Below are positions 42,871-52,544 of a DNA stretch of 64,000 nt, one piece after another. Each line of letters begins with the position of its first letter. The first letter of the stretch is position 1. Origin of the DNA: Prosthecobacter sp. (lineage in GTDB: Bacteria > Verrucomicrobiota > Verrucomicrobiia > Verrucomicrobiales > Verrucomicrobiaceae). Location: assembly GCA_019186985.1 (NCBI GenBank), contig JABARQ010000009.1:119741-183740 (forward strand), given 5' to 3'. The notes under the pieces were generated by a model. It was not told the origin of the DNA. It searched no databases and was given only the letters and a program-made list of their open reading frames with translations. Made by a program: the position numbers and the translations under genes.

Positions 42871-43761
42871 TCAGGAGACTGCGCGCTGCTTCAGCCTGCT
42901 CCTGTCGAAATCCTCCGCCTCACGCAGGCCGTTGATGTTCCGGCCTTCCAGATGCGCCTGCATGGCATAGACGGATCTGCGGAAGATGAAGCTTTGATTG
43001 GCGCCTCCTCGTGGCATCGAGATCAGCGAGGTTTCCCCCAGAAGCAGCCTGCGCAGCCTCATCGCCGGATGATCCTGCATCAGCATGGCGCCTGTCCTCA
43101 CGCCTTCCAGAAACTCGGCGCACCTGGCGCTGTCCAGCTCATGATAAAGGACGGCGGCGGCCAGAAAGGAGGCCTGGCTGAGGCCGCGACGGCTTTTGTT
43201 GTCCCCCTTCATGAGGGCGATGACCGCACGGATGTGCTCAAGATGGCAGTCGAGCGTCTGCTTCACCAGGGAGTCACTGGGAACCACGCCGCTGTCGCTC
43301 TGCATGGAGCGACGGGTCAGGCAGGTGGCGATCTCGACCTCCTGCCTGCGGCTGGCAAGCCCGGCGAGGTAGAGGGCGTCAAACAGCGTGCGCCGGCGGT
43401 GGCGGTCCACCTTCTCCTGGCCTGCCGGTGGGAGGCCGAGGGTGACAAGCATCGGCACGCTTTGATTGGCACGCACAATGGCATGGAGCCGGTGCTGGCC
43501 GTCCACGAGGGTTCCGCGGTCGTCAAAACCAATGCCTCCCGGTGTCAGACGCCATTCTCCGGCCTTGATCTCCGCCGTGTATTTCTGCACCACCTTTTCG
43601 GAGACCCGGCGGTTGTGGACGTTGCGTTCAAGCAGAGCGCGCGCCGCGGCCGGGGTCAGATGAACGGCGATGGTGCGCACGCCCGGCACGGCCTCCAGCT
43701 CTTCGAAGTTGACCGGCGGAAACCGGCCGTTGAGTCGATAGTTCAAGTTTGTCATGGTCAT
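42871..43761 (-). CDS. ParB-like DGQHR-domain protein
   Basis: A 296-residue cytoplasmic protein. The N-terminal ~135 residues match the ParB/Srx-like fold seen in phage- and plasmid-linked proteins: HNRRVSEKVVQKYTAEIKAG, then the motif VDGQHRLHAIVRANQSVPM and LGLPPAGQEKVDRHRRRTLF. The rest is helical and I cannot assign it. The ATG at 43761 overlaps the TGA of the giant PEP-CTERM gene (ATGA), so it is translationally coupled to it; a second in-frame ATG lies at 43755. No ParA, replication gene or phage structural gene is nearby, which makes a partition role unlikely. Role unknown. Confidence 0.75.
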   Translation of the reverse strand: MTMTNLNYRLNGRFPPVNFEELEAVPGVRTIAVHLTPAAARALLERNVHNRRVSEKVVQKYTAEIKAGEWRLTPGGIGFDDRGTLVDGQHRLHAIVRANQSVPMLVTLGLPPAGQEKVDRHRRRTLFDALYLAGLASRRQEVEIATCLTRRSMQSDSGVVPSDSLVKQTLDCHLEHIRAVIALMKGDNKSRRGLSQASFLAAAVLYHELDSARCAEFLEGVRTGAMLMQDHPAMRLRRLLLGETSLISMPRGGANQSFIFRRSVYAMQAHLEGRNINGLREAEDFDRSRLKQRAVS

Positions 43762-46700
43762 GGGTTTGGGGGGAAAGCCTGCCGTCTGCGCCTCCATGCG
43801 GTCATGAGGAGGGCCACGCCCAGCATCAGGGCGCGCGACGGTTCGGGCACCGCCACCACGGCGATGCTGCCGGAAGTCATGAAAGCGCTGAAGTCCCAGG
43901 CGAAGCCCGTGCCGGAGATGTCGGGCAGGTCGATCCCGGCGGCCTCATCGTCATTGCCGAACCAAAAACCTGTGTACGCGTAGCTGGAGGCAAAGAAGGG
44001 CCCGCCGGTCAGGCCCGTCCAGTCGAGCAGGTCAAACACCTCCGGCGCTGTCGGCACATAGGAGGATGCCGTGACACTCAGGCCGCCGTTGAAGAGCAGG
44101 GATGTCGCGCCGCCGCCGATGAAGCTGAGCCGGTCCGAGACTGAGCCCGGGTTGATCCCGAGCACGACCAGGCTTCCCTCCTGGAAGTCAATCACCCCCG
44201 AAGCCGATGAAGGCGCGAAGGTCAGCGTTCCAAAGACACCCTGGGCCGTGCCGTCGCCTGCGTGCACCGTCGAACCAGCCGCCGCTGTGAAGCTGCCGCC
44301 GGCCACCAGGCCCGTGCCCGAAAGCACGGCGCCGTTTTCCAGGCTGACCGCGCCGGAGCCCGTCTGGCCGACACCGCCGGCCCCGGCCTGGAGGACGCCC
44401 GCCTGGACGACCGTTGTTCCTGAATATTGGTTAGCCCCGCCCAGGACCAGGGTGCCCGCGCCAGCCTTGACCAGGGAGACCGTTCCCGTGCCCTGGGTGC
44501 TGTCGATGATGCGTCCGAGGAAAGAGCCTCCCGCTCCGCCCACGCCGACTGTCAGGAGGCTGGCGGTGCCGCTGGCATTGTTCAGGATCACTCCGCCGTC
44601 ATTGCCGCCCAGCACTCCCAGGTCCTGATGAAAGCCGTTGAGGTCAAGCACGGCACCCAGACGCATCGTCACCATGGCGGAGGAGCTGATCTGCTGACCG
44701 GCCAGGAGACGAACGACGGCGCTGCGGGTGATCGCGGATCCAGCGTCGATCGTCAGGCTGGAGGGCACCGCGATGGCTCCTCCAGTCTTGGCGAGCAGCA
44801 GCGTGCCTTCACTGACCACCATGCCGCCTGCACCGGCAAAGGTGTTGGAATCCGCGCCGCCAAGGCTCAGGATCGAAGGCCCGGCTTTGACCAGGGAGAG
44901 GGCCGGGCCGGAGATCACCCCATCGAAGGAGGAGTCCACCACCGCTGGGCTGGCCGGGTTGCCGATGGTCAGCACCGCAGCTGCGGATGATGTCAGGGCG
45001 CCCGATCCATCCAGGGAAAGAAGCGTGGCGGAGGCACCCATGGAAAGCGTGCCGGCCGCACTCATCCAGAACTGCGTCTGAGCTCCCAGGGCGTTGGAGT
45101 GATTCAGGTTGAGCGTCACCGGCGCCCCGGCTTCCTCCAGCCGCACCCTGGTGCCATTGAGCAGGCTGCCAGCCGAGGTTGCAAGTGTGACCATGCCAGG
45201 CCCGGTGCCGCTGTTTTGAAAGGTGAAGAGACGGGGGGTGATCGCCTGGTCGGAGAGGCTGCCCAGCGTGAGGGCCGCCGTTGCAGTGGCGGTGCCCTGC
45301 ACATCAAAGACCGGATTCCCACCCGCCAGGGAGACGCCTCCCACAAGCGTGGTGCCAAGAGTCAGGCCAATGCTGCCCCCGGTCACATTTTCCCCGGCTT
45401 TTACCGTCAGCTTGCCGCTTCCAAGCGTGAGTGCGCCGAGGGTCAGTGCAAACCCGCCTTCACCCGCGCTCTGCCGATCCACGATGATCGTCGAATCCGC
45501 GAGCAGGTTCACCGCACCGCCGACCGTGCCTCCTGCATCAAAACCCAGGCTGAGCGTGCCGCCGTTCATCACCATCGCCCCGGTGCCGACCGGCGCGATG
45601 GCGGTGGCGGCCTGAAGCCGGAGAGTTCCTTCATCAAGCTGGTTGGCGCCGCTGCGGGCGCTGGCGGCAAGACTCGTGACGGTCAGCGTGCCCGCGCCAA
45701 ATTTGGTGAGCAGGGAGTTGCCGGTGATGCCTCCCGCATTGCTGACCGTGATGCTGCCACCGCCCCCGATCCTGGAGGCACCGCCCAGCACGGTGGTGCC
45801 GGTGATGACCGCCGTGGTGCTGCTGCTGTTGACCAGGACACCCCCTCCCTCATGCCCGACCCCGGACAGGGAAGACAGGTTCCGGTCCACAGCCAGGCCG
45901 TTGAGGTCAAGCGTGGCCCCTGCGCTGACGGTGACGCCGCTCGTGGCTCCCAGCGCGGTGGTGCTGCCAAGCTTCAGCACGCCCGCGCTGACAACCGTCG
46001 CTCCAGTATAACTGTTGCTGCCGGAGAGGGTCAGTGTTCCGAGCCCGTTCTTGGTCAGCGCCAGAGTGCCGCCGCCGTTCACCAGGGAGCCGGCGAAGCT
46101 GGTGCTCAGGGAGGGGCTGCTGTTGGCGTTTCCCACCGTCAGGACAAAGGCGCCAGAGGCGCTCACGGTGCCATCTCCACTGAGCGAGGCGAGGGTCTGC
46201 GCCGCACCCAGGTTGAGGCGGCTGAAGCTGTTCACACTGACCTGCGCCAGGGTGCCCAGGGCTGAGGCGGCATTGAGATTGAGGGTCACTCCTGCGGACG
46301 CGCCGCCGAGGCTGACCGTGGTGCCCTCCATGAGGCTGGCCGCCGCAGTCCCAAGGGTGACGATACCATTGACCGGAATGGCGCCTCCGTTGGTGAAGGT
46401 GATCGTCCTGGCGACCCCCTGGTCACTCAGCGCACCCAGGGTCAACGTGGTGGTTCCGCCAGAGGAGGAGGCAGGACTCCTCACATCAAGGACCGGATTT
46501 CCGGTCAGGGTGACAGCGCCGAATGTCACTCCGGCATTGGTCGCGTCAGCCGTGACGTTTTCGCCTGCGGACACCGTCAGCGCACGGCTTCCAATCACCA
46601 GCGTGCCAAGCGTGTGCGTCAGCCCGGCACCCGATGCAAAAGAGTCCGACACAAGGCCGGAGTCCGCAGTCACCGCCAGGGGGTGCGCCGCCACGCTGGC

Positions 46701-49700
46701 GCTGCTTCCGAGGCTCAGGGTGCCGCCATTGAGCACCAGCTGCGCCGTGGCGGCGCCGAGCGCGGTGGAGGAGTTGCTGATGCGCAGGACGCCGGCGTCA
46801 ATCCGTGTCGCCCCGGTCCGGACGCTGGGCTGGGCGACACCTGAACTGTCGCCAAGAACCAGCATCCCCGAGCCAGTTTTAACCAGGAGACTGCTGCCCG
46901 AAAGCACTCCCGTCGACTGAATGTCACCCGCCCCGCCGATGCTGGCGCCGATGCTTCCGGAACCGAACCCCGTGCCGACGGCCAGGGCTCCGACGGCAGC
47001 CATTCCCACGTTGTTGACCAGTGCACCCGCACCGTCAGCGCCCGTGCCGTTTAAAGTCACGCTGTTGGTTACGCTCATGCCGTTCAGGTCAAGGACGGCG
47101 CCGGTGGCGACCGCGGCCGCAGATGCTCCCATGGCCTGGGCGCTTCCCAGCAGCAGGGTGCCTTCATGGATGCTGGTGACGCCTGAGTAGGCGCCGGCGG
47201 CCCCGAGCACCAGGGTTCCCAGACCATTTTTAGTCAGGCCGCCGGTCGTGGTGGCGGTCACGGGGACCTGCAGGACAAGCTTGTCAGAAACGCCGTCGGT
47301 ACGGATCACCAGGTCACCCGCACCGTCCGTCGTGAGTCCTGCAGCACCGCCTGCATCGGCGATCACCGCCTCAACCGCCCCGGTCACCAGGATGCCCCCG
47401 GCGGTGTTGGCGCCATTGTTGAGGGTGAGCAGCACGCCCGAGCCCAGGGTCAGTGTTTCAGGCCCTGCAAACTTCAGCCCGGCGGAAACCGCCACGGAGA
47501 CCGGCTGGACGAACGAACCTTGCATCAAATAAGGGCTCGTGTTTCCCGCGCTGAGGCCGGAGGCCGCCGGGGTGGTGGGGGATGCACCGACCAGGCCGCC
47601 GACAGACGTGGCAAAGTCGGCGCCGTTGTAGGTCAGTCGTGGATGAATGATGCCGTTGACGCCGACGGCTCCGGTGAGCGTGACGGCGGTGCCGGCAGGT
47701 GACACGATGTTGAGGGAGCCGCCTCCAGCCGGGATGACGACTGAGGTGAAGGTCAGCGCGTTGGTTCCCGAGGCGGCGGCATCCACCTGGAGGGTGCCCG
47801 CGCCCGAGGTGAGCGTCAGTGCACCAAAGGCCTGTGTGGAGCCTGTCGCACCACCGGCATACTGGAACCTGCCGCTGCCCGTGAACGACATGCCGGGAGC
47901 AGTACTCCAGCGTCCCGTGCTGCCGTTGCCAAGGACCAGGGTTCCTGCATTCAGGGTGATCACGCCGGTGCTGGTGTTCACCCCTGAAAGCGTCCATGTG
48001 CCGGCGCCATTCTTGGTGACCCCCCCCGAGGTGATGCCGATGATGCTGGCGATGCTGCCATTGCCAGCACCGGCCAGGGTCAGGCCAAACGTGGCACCCG
48101 TGATGGTGCCGGCATGAGCGAGGTTCAACGTGCCCTCGTCGGAGGAAACCGTGGCTGCAGCGGCAAGGGTGAGCAGCCCCGCATAGCTGTTGGTCCCGCC
48201 AACGTTCACGAGCGCGCCCGTTTGAAAGCCAAGCCCGCCTGCCCCGGCAAAGCCTGTGCCACTGAGCGTCAGCGCCTCGGCCGTGGTGGTGATGCCCCCT
48301 TGAAGCTGCAGCGTACCGCCCGCACTGACCGTGGTTCCCGAAGCCGTGGTTCCCAGGGCGTTCCCATGCCGGATGTTCAACACGCCGGCGCTGACGGTCG
48401 TCAGCCCAGCCTGGCTGCCGGCACCGCTGATCACCAGGGTGCCGCTGCCTGTCTTGGTGATCGCACCACTGGCCGTCCCCTGGGTCACTCCGCCGCCGAG
48501 GGTCAGCACATCGGTGACATTGGTGAGCGCGATGGTCCTTGTCGCCGCAGTACCCGTCGTGAGCTGAAGCGCGCTGCTGATGCTGTTCACCCCGGTGAAG
48601 GTCATGGTGCCGCTGGAGTTGGCGATGGCCAGCACTCCGCCGCCGGTCACCGTGGCTCCAAAGGCCGAGGAAAAGGTGAGGAAGGTCTGGTTGAAGCCGT
48701 TCAGGTTCAGCGTCGATCCGCCGTGCATGATCAAGGCCGCCGTGCTGACCACCTGGTCGGAGCCTTCCAGCCGGACCGTGGCCGGACCTGCCGTGCTTGC
48801 CGCCGCCAGGCCAATGGTCAGGCTGCCTCCAAGGGCGGTCGCTCCTCCTGTTTTCGCCAGCACGAGCGTGCCGGCGTTCACCGTGGTCAGTCCGGTGTTC
48901 GAATTCGAAGCCGAACCCTCAAGCGTCAGCGTTCCCTTGCCCGCCTTGGTCAGCGTCAGGGTGCCGGCTCCGTTGGACAGGACGCCGCTGAATGCTCCAT
49001 CCTTCGCCGGACTGCTCAGGGCATTGCCCACCGTCAGCGTGAACGCTCCGCCCGCATTGACCGCACCGCTTCCAGACAGGGAGCCCAGGACGATGCCGGA
49101 GATGCCTGCCGTCAGGGTGCCGCCCGTCCCGACATTCACCTTTGCCAGGCCGCCCAGCGCAGTTGCATTGTTGACGTTCACCTGCAGCGCCCCGGAGCCC
49201 CCGCCGATGTTGACCAGCGTGCCATCCACCAGGCTGGAGGCCGCCGTGCCAAGCGTGACCGTGCTCGCCGCCGAACCGCTGTTTTGAAACGTCAGCGTCC
49301 GCGCGGCGATGGCCTGGTCGCTCAGCGCACCCACAGTCAGCACTGCGGCGGCGGAAGCCGTGCTCTGCACATCAAACACAGGATTGCCCGGCCTCATGGC
49401 CACGCCTCCGATGCTGAGGGTTCCCAGCGTCAGCCCCACCGTTCCGCTCGTGACATTGTCGCCGGCCTTCACCGTCAGCGTGCCCCCGCCGACGGTCGTC
49501 GTCCCAAGCACATGTGCGACACCTCCGGCGCCGGCCGACGCGCGGTCCGCCACGATGGTGCTGTCAGTGAGCAGGTTGACGGCGTTGGTCATCGTGTTGG
49601 ACACGTCAAAACCCAGGCTCAACGTGCCACCGTTCAAGGCATAGGCCCCAGTTCCAAGAGGCGCGATGGCAATCCCCGACTGCACACGCAGCATGCCTTC

Positions 49701-52457
49701 ATTGATCTGATTGGCGCCCGTTCTGGCGCTGGTGGTGGTGGAGTCAATGACCGTCAGCGTGCCGGCTCCAAACTTGGTCAGCAGCACATTGCCCGTCACC
49801 CCTGTCGAGTTGCTGATCGTGATGCTGCCCGCGCCGCCCAGGCTGGCCACGCTGGAGAGGACAAAGGTGCCGGTGATGTTCGAGGCAGCGGCACCGTTGT
49901 TGACCAGGGCGCCCGAGTTGCCAGACCCCGCACCGCCAACCGATGTGAAGGATCGGTCGGTGGACTGGCCGTTCATGTCCACCGTGCCGCCCGGGCTGAT
50001 CACCACACCACCCGTCGTGCCCAGCGCCTGGCTGGTGCCAAGCCTCAGAACACCCGCATTCACCGTCGTCGTCCCCGTGTAGGTGCTTGCCGTTCCGTTC
50101 AGCACCAGCAGTCCGTTCCCGGACTTGATGATGCCGCTGGAGCTGACGCCAATGCTGCCATTGACAATCACCGTGCCCGGTCCGCCAAGAGTGAGTGCAT
50201 AACCACCGTTCAGGATGATGGTGGCAGGTGTGGCGGGCTGGAAGGTCAGCGTTGACCCGGCATCAGCCGCCAGATAGGCCGGGGCTGACTGGGTGACGGT
50301 TCCTGTCACCACGTTTGCGCCCGACATGCTGCGCAGCGCACCGTTGCCACCGTCGCCAAAGCCACCCACGGCCGCCAGCGCCCGGCTGATGGTGCGGTCC
50401 CCGGGCAGCGCCAGCGTCGCGCCATCCACCACGGTCACCGTTCCCGACGTGCCGAGGGCCGTGTTGACGCCAAGCTCCAGGATGCCGGCGGACAGCTGCG
50501 TGCCTCCGGTGTGGCTGCCCGCCCCGTTCAGGACCGTGCGCGAGCCCGGCGCGCCGTTCACAACCAGCGTGACGGCTCCGGCGCCGTTGTTGGTTAGGCT
50601 GGAGTTCACTGTCAGCCGTGACGAGGAGGAATGGTTGCTGAGAAACACCTGGCCGGCGGTGTCACCCGCCGCCCCTCCGGCTGACAGGCTTCCTGCCGCC
50701 CCCGCAGTGCCGATGACCAGGTCACGGGCGCCGCTGACCAGCTGAACGCCCCCGGCGGTTCCGAGCCGCAGAACCTGCCCCGCCCCGGTGGACACCTGCC
50801 GGTCCGCCCTGGAGTCCGTCATTGAAACCGTGTTGAGCAGCACGGGTGATCCACCCACCGCCAGCGTCCCTGAGGAGGCCGCGCTGATGCGAAGATCGGT
50901 CCCGGCCACGTAAGGTGATGCCGCCAGGCTGTCCCCCGTCGAGTATTCAAGACGTCCAAGGTTGCCATGGGTCAGCGCCCCGGCGACCACCTGCGCCCAG
51001 CTGCGAAATCCAGCCCCGGAAGTGAAGCTTGCCCATGGCCCGAGGGGGCCGGACGGCTGACTGGTCGAGATGACACCGGCAGACGGCCCCCTGATGTCAA
51101 ACGTGGCCAGGACGTCCGTGCGGCTGATGCCCGCAAAGCTGATGTTCATGGCACCGCCCAGACCCGCCTGCAGCTCCAGGACACTGTGGCTGCCGTTGAC
51201 GAGCAGGGTGGCAAGGCGCTGGCTGTGTGTGGCCCCGTCCCTGCCGAGAAGACGCAGCACGCTCGCAGAATTGCCGCCGATGAAGCTCAGGTTTCCAGGC
51301 TCGGCCAAGCCGTTGTAAAGAATGTCATCCGCAGGCGCCGTCGCCGCCGTGAAATCCAGGATGGTGATGCCGCCGGAATAGCCTCCCGTAAGCGCCCGCC
51401 CCAGCACCGTCGCGCCTCCATAGGTGTTTGCAGCGGACAACGTCAGGGTGCCGTTGCCGCGGGTGAAGGCAAAGCGGTGAAAGGCACGCCTGTTCCCGTC
51501 ATCCGTGATCGGTGAATTGATCACAATTCCGGTCACCGCATTGGCTGCGCTGAAGTTCGTGTGCACGCCGGCATCCGCCGTGAGCAGGATTCCTCCGGAG
51601 ATCGTCGTGTTGTTGGAGGTAAACCGGATTGCGCCGTAGGAGGTGCCGGAAAAGGCCAGGCTGTTGCCAAAGCCCGCCAGCGAAAATGGCGTCGTATAAA
51701 CCGGGTTGGTTCCTCCCAGGGGTGCTGATCCGCCCGCCTCGACCACCACACGGCTCAGGGACTGGATCGTGCCAGGTCCCGTGATGGTCGCATAGATGCT
51801 CCCTCCGATGGTGAGCGTCCCCGTCAGGTCGGGGTTGGTGGTCATCCCCAGCGTCAGATATTGAAAGGTGCTGCCTGAAAACTTCTGGATCCGCAGGTTT
51901 TCACCCTTCAGCCGGAGGTTTGCGCCCAGCGAGACAAACTGCGAGCCGCCCGACGAACGCTCATCCATCTGGATGAGTCCGCCGGAACCAAAATCCAGCA
52001 CCCTGCCTGCGACATCACCATTCAGCACATACTGGGAGCCGCTGGAGACCGAACCGCTGGCCACAACCGGCATGAACCTGAGCTCCTTGAGCTGGATGTC
52101 GGAGGCCACGGTGACACTGCTCGGATTGACCTGCCCCGGCACACCGAAGCTGGCGATCGCCGCCGCCGAATTGACCCAGGAGACATTCGTCGAACCATCC
52201 CACCAGTTCGTGTTCGAAATGTTCCATGTGCCGTTGCCGTTCTGTGCGGCCGTGGTGCCCGTGCTGGCATCCCACGTCAGGTTCTGTGCGGCCGACTGCC
52301 TAGGCAGGACTCCGACTGAAAGCAGCGCGGCGGCAAGCAGGCCGGGCTTGATTTGACTCCACCATCCGCCCAGCCTGCCGCGCGGCTTGAATGAAATGGG
52401 TGCGTTGAGACCGGCACGAGGCCGGCCATGATCATGGCGGTCGGTCAATGTTTGCAT
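43758..52457 (-). CDS. Giant autotransporter-repeat surface protein with PEP-CTERM signal
   Basis: A 2,899-residue exported protein. ATG at 52457 opens an extended signal peptide with hydrophobic core GLLAAALLSVGVL before QSAAQ. The body is a long beta-helix built from many autotransporter-associated beta-strand repeats of the form KxGxGTLTLxGxNxYxGxTxVxxGxL (for example GLGTLTLSGSNSYTGATVV, GAGTLVLGGANQYSGTTVV) plus three ~350-400-residue superrepeats. It ends with VPEPS, a hydrophobic stretch and RRRRQ, a PEP-CTERM sorting signal for exosortase processing; there is no outer-membrane autotransporter barrel. It is likely a surface or matrix adhesin. An AraC gene lies just upstream on the same strand, and a C8 run sits three bases before the start. 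Confidence 0.88.
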   Translation of the reverse strand: MQTLTDRHDHGRPRAGLNAPISFKPRGRLGGWWSQIKPGLLAAALLSVGVLPRQSAAQNLTWDASTGTTAAQNGNGTWNISNTNWWDGSTNVSWVNSAAAIASFGVPGQVNPSSVTVASDIQLKELRFMPVVASGSVSSGSQYVLNGDVAGRVLDFGSGGLIQMDERSSGGSQFVSLGANLRLKGENLRIQKFSGSTFQYLTLGMTTNPDLTGTLTIGGSIYATITGPGTIQSLSRVVVEAGGSAPLGGTNPVYTTPFSLAGFGNSLAFSGTSYGAIRFTSNNTTISGGILLTADAGVHTNFSAANAVTGIVINSPITDDGNRRAFHRFAFTRGNGTLTLSAANTYGGATVLGRALTGGYSGGITILDFTAATAPADDILYNGLAEPGNLSFIGGNSASVLRLLGRDGATHSQRLATLLVNGSHSVLELQAGLGGAMNISFAGISRTDVLATFDIRGPSAGVISTSQPSGPLGPWASFTSGAGFRSWAQVVAGALTHGNLGRLEYSTGDSLAASPYVAGTDLRISAASSGTLAVGGSPVLLNTVSMTDSRADRQVSTGAGQVLRLGTAGGVQLVSGARDLVIGTAGAAGSLSAGGAAGDTAGQVFLSNHSSSSRLTVNSSLTNNGAGAVTLVVNGAPGSRTVLNGAGSHTGGTQLSAGILELGVNTALGTSGTVTVVDGATLALPGDRTISRALAAVGGFGDGGNGALRSMSGANVVTGTVTQSAPAYLAADAGSTLTFQPATPATIILNGGYALTLGGPGTVIVNGSIGVSSSGIIKSGNGLLVLNGTASTYTGTTTVNAGVLRLGTSQALGTTGGVVISPGGTVDMNGQSTDRSFTSVGGAGSGNSGALVNNGAAASNITGTFVLSSVASLGGAGSITISNSTGVTGNVLLTKFGAGTLTVIDSTTTSARTGANQINEGMLRVQSGIAIAPLGTGAYALNGGTLSLGFDVSNTMTNAVNLLTDSTIVADRASAGAGGVAHVLGTTTVGGGTLTVKAGDNVTSGTVGLTLGTLSIGGVAMRPGNPVFDVQSTASAAAVLTVGALSDQAIAARTLTFQNSGSAASTVTLGTAASSLVDGTLVNIGGGSGALQVNVNNATALGGLAKVNVGTGGTLTAGISGIVLGSLSGSGAVNAGGAFTLTVGNALSSPAKDGAFSGVLSNGAGTLTLTKAGKGTLTLEGSASNSNTGLTTVNAGTLVLAKTGGATALGGSLTIGLAAASTAGPATVRLEGSDQVVSTAALIMHGGSTLNLNGFNQTFLTFSSAFGATVTGGGVLAIANSSGTMTFTGVNSISSALQLTTGTAATRTIALTNVTDVLTLGGGVTQGTASGAITKTGSGTLVISGAGSQAGLTTVSAGVLNIRHGNALGTTASGTTVSAGGTLQLQGGITTTAEALTLSGTGFAGAGGLGFQTGALVNVGGTNSYAGLLTLAAAATVSSDEGTLNLAHAGTITGATFGLTLAGAGNGSIASIIGITSGGVTKNGAGTWTLSGVNTSTGVITLNAGTLVLGNGSTGRWSTAPGMSFTGSGRFQYAGGATGSTQAFGALTLTSGAGTLQVDAAASGTNALTFTSVVIPAGGGSLNIVSPAGTAVTLTGAVGVNGIIHPRLTYNGADFATSVGGLVGASPTTPAASGLSAGNTSPYLMQGSFVQPVSVAVSAGLKFAGPETLTLGSGVLLTLNNGANTAGGILVTGAVEAVIADAGGAAGLTTDGAGDLVIRTDGVSDKLVLQVPVTATTTGGLTKNGLGTLVLGAAGAYSGVTSIHEGTLLLGSAQAMGASAAAVATGAVLDLNGMSVTNSVTLNGTGADGAGALVNNVGMAAVGALAVGTGFGSGSIGASIGGAGDIQSTGVLSGSSLLVKTGSGMLVLGDSSGVAQPSVRTGATRIDAGVLRISNSSTALGAATAQLVLNGGTLSLGSSASVAAHPLAVTADSGLVSDSFASGAGLTHTLGTLVIGSRALTVSAGENVTADATNAGVTFGAVTLTGNPVLDVRSPASSSGGTTTLTLGALSDQGVARTITFTNGGAIPVNGIVTLGTAAASLMEGTTVSLGGASAGVTLNLNAASALGTLAQVSVNSFSRLNLGAAQTLASLSGDGTVSASGAFVLTVGNANSSPSLSTSFAGSLVNGGGTLALTKNGLGTLTLSGSNSYTGATVVSAGVLKLGSTTALGATSGVTVSAGATLDLNGLAVDRNLSSLSGVGHEGGGVLVNSSSTTAVITGTTVLGGASRIGGGGSITVSNAGGITGNSLLTKFGAGTLTVTSLAASARSGANQLDEGTLRLQAATAIAPVGTGAMVMNGGTLSLGFDAGGTVGGAVNLLADSTIIVDRQSAGEGGFALTLGALTLGSGKLTVKAGENVTGGSIGLTLGTTLVGGVSLAGGNPVFDVQGTATATAALTLGSLSDQAITPRLFTFQNSGTGPGMVTLATSAGSLLNGTRVRLEEAGAPVTLNLNHSNALGAQTQFWMSAAGTLSMGASATLLSLDGSGALTSSAAAVLTIGNPASPAVVDSSFDGVISGPALSLVKAGPSILSLGGADSNTFAGAGGMVVSEGTLLLAKTGGAIAVPSSLTIDAGSAITRSAVVRLLAGQQISSSAMVTMRLGAVLDLNGFHQDLGVLGGNDGGVILNNASGTASLLTVGVGGAGGSFLGRIIDSTQGTGTVSLVKAGAGTLVLGGANQYSGTTVVQAGVLQAGAGGVGQTGSGAVSLENGAVLSGTGLVAGGSFTAAAGSTVHAGDGTAQGVFGTLTFAPSSASGVIDFQEGSLVVLGINPGSVSDRLSFIGGGATSLLFNGGLSVTASSYVPTAPEVFDLLDWTGLTGGPFFASSYAYTGFWFGNDDEAAGIDLPDISGTGFAWDFSAFMTSGSIAVVAVPEPSRALMLGVALLMTAWRRRRQAFPPNP
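44740..45940 (-). repeat. Superrepeat 3 of the giant protein
   Basis: About 400 residues running from LDLNGLAVDRNLSS to AKTGGAIAVPSSL. It repeats the order LTKFGAGTLTV, ALNGGTLSLGFD-like, KAGENVTGG, NPVFDVQ and LSDQAITPRLFTFQNSG seen in superrepeat 1. Confidence 0.7.
45950..47100 (-). repeat. Superrepeat 2 of the giant protein
   Basis: The most divergent copy, from LDLNGMSVTNSV to KLGSTTALGATSG, with LNGGTLSLGSSAS, SAGENVTADA, NPVLDVRS and LSDQGVARTITFTNGG in the same order as the other two copies. Confidence 0.6.
48810..49990 (-). repeat. Superrepeat 1 of the giant protein
   Basis: From VDMNGQSTDRSF to AKTGGATALGGSL, including LTKFGAGTLTVIDS, LNGGTLSLGFDVS, KAGDNVTSG, NPVFDVQST and LSDQAIAARTLTFQNSG. 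It is closest to superrepeat 3. Confidence 0.7.
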
Positions 52458-52460
52458 CAC

Positions 52461-52468
52461 GGGGGGGG
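52461..52468 (-). repeat. C8 homopolymer just upstream of the giant gene start
   Basis: Eight G on the plus strand (C8 on the coding strand) end three bases before the ATG at 52457. A second G8 run is at 53607-53614, upstream of the AraC gene. No separate ribosome-binding site is visible in front of the giant gene. Such runs can slip during replication. Confidence 0.6.
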
Positions 52469-52544
52469 ACGGACGCCTGACTAACCAGCAGTTGCGAGGC
52501 CACCCCACACCGCCTCGAAGACCCCAAATGGCGCAAAGCAGTCG

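Noticed and set aside
42871..43761. ParB-like protein as evidence of a plasmid or prophage
   Set aside because: No ParA, replication, integrase or phage structural gene is present around it, and it is coupled to a chromosomal-type surface gene.
48114..50255. A 713-codon plus-strand open frame and several others opposite the giant gene
   Set aside because: They mirror the repeat structure of the minus-strand PEP-CTERM gene and have no start context or known domain.
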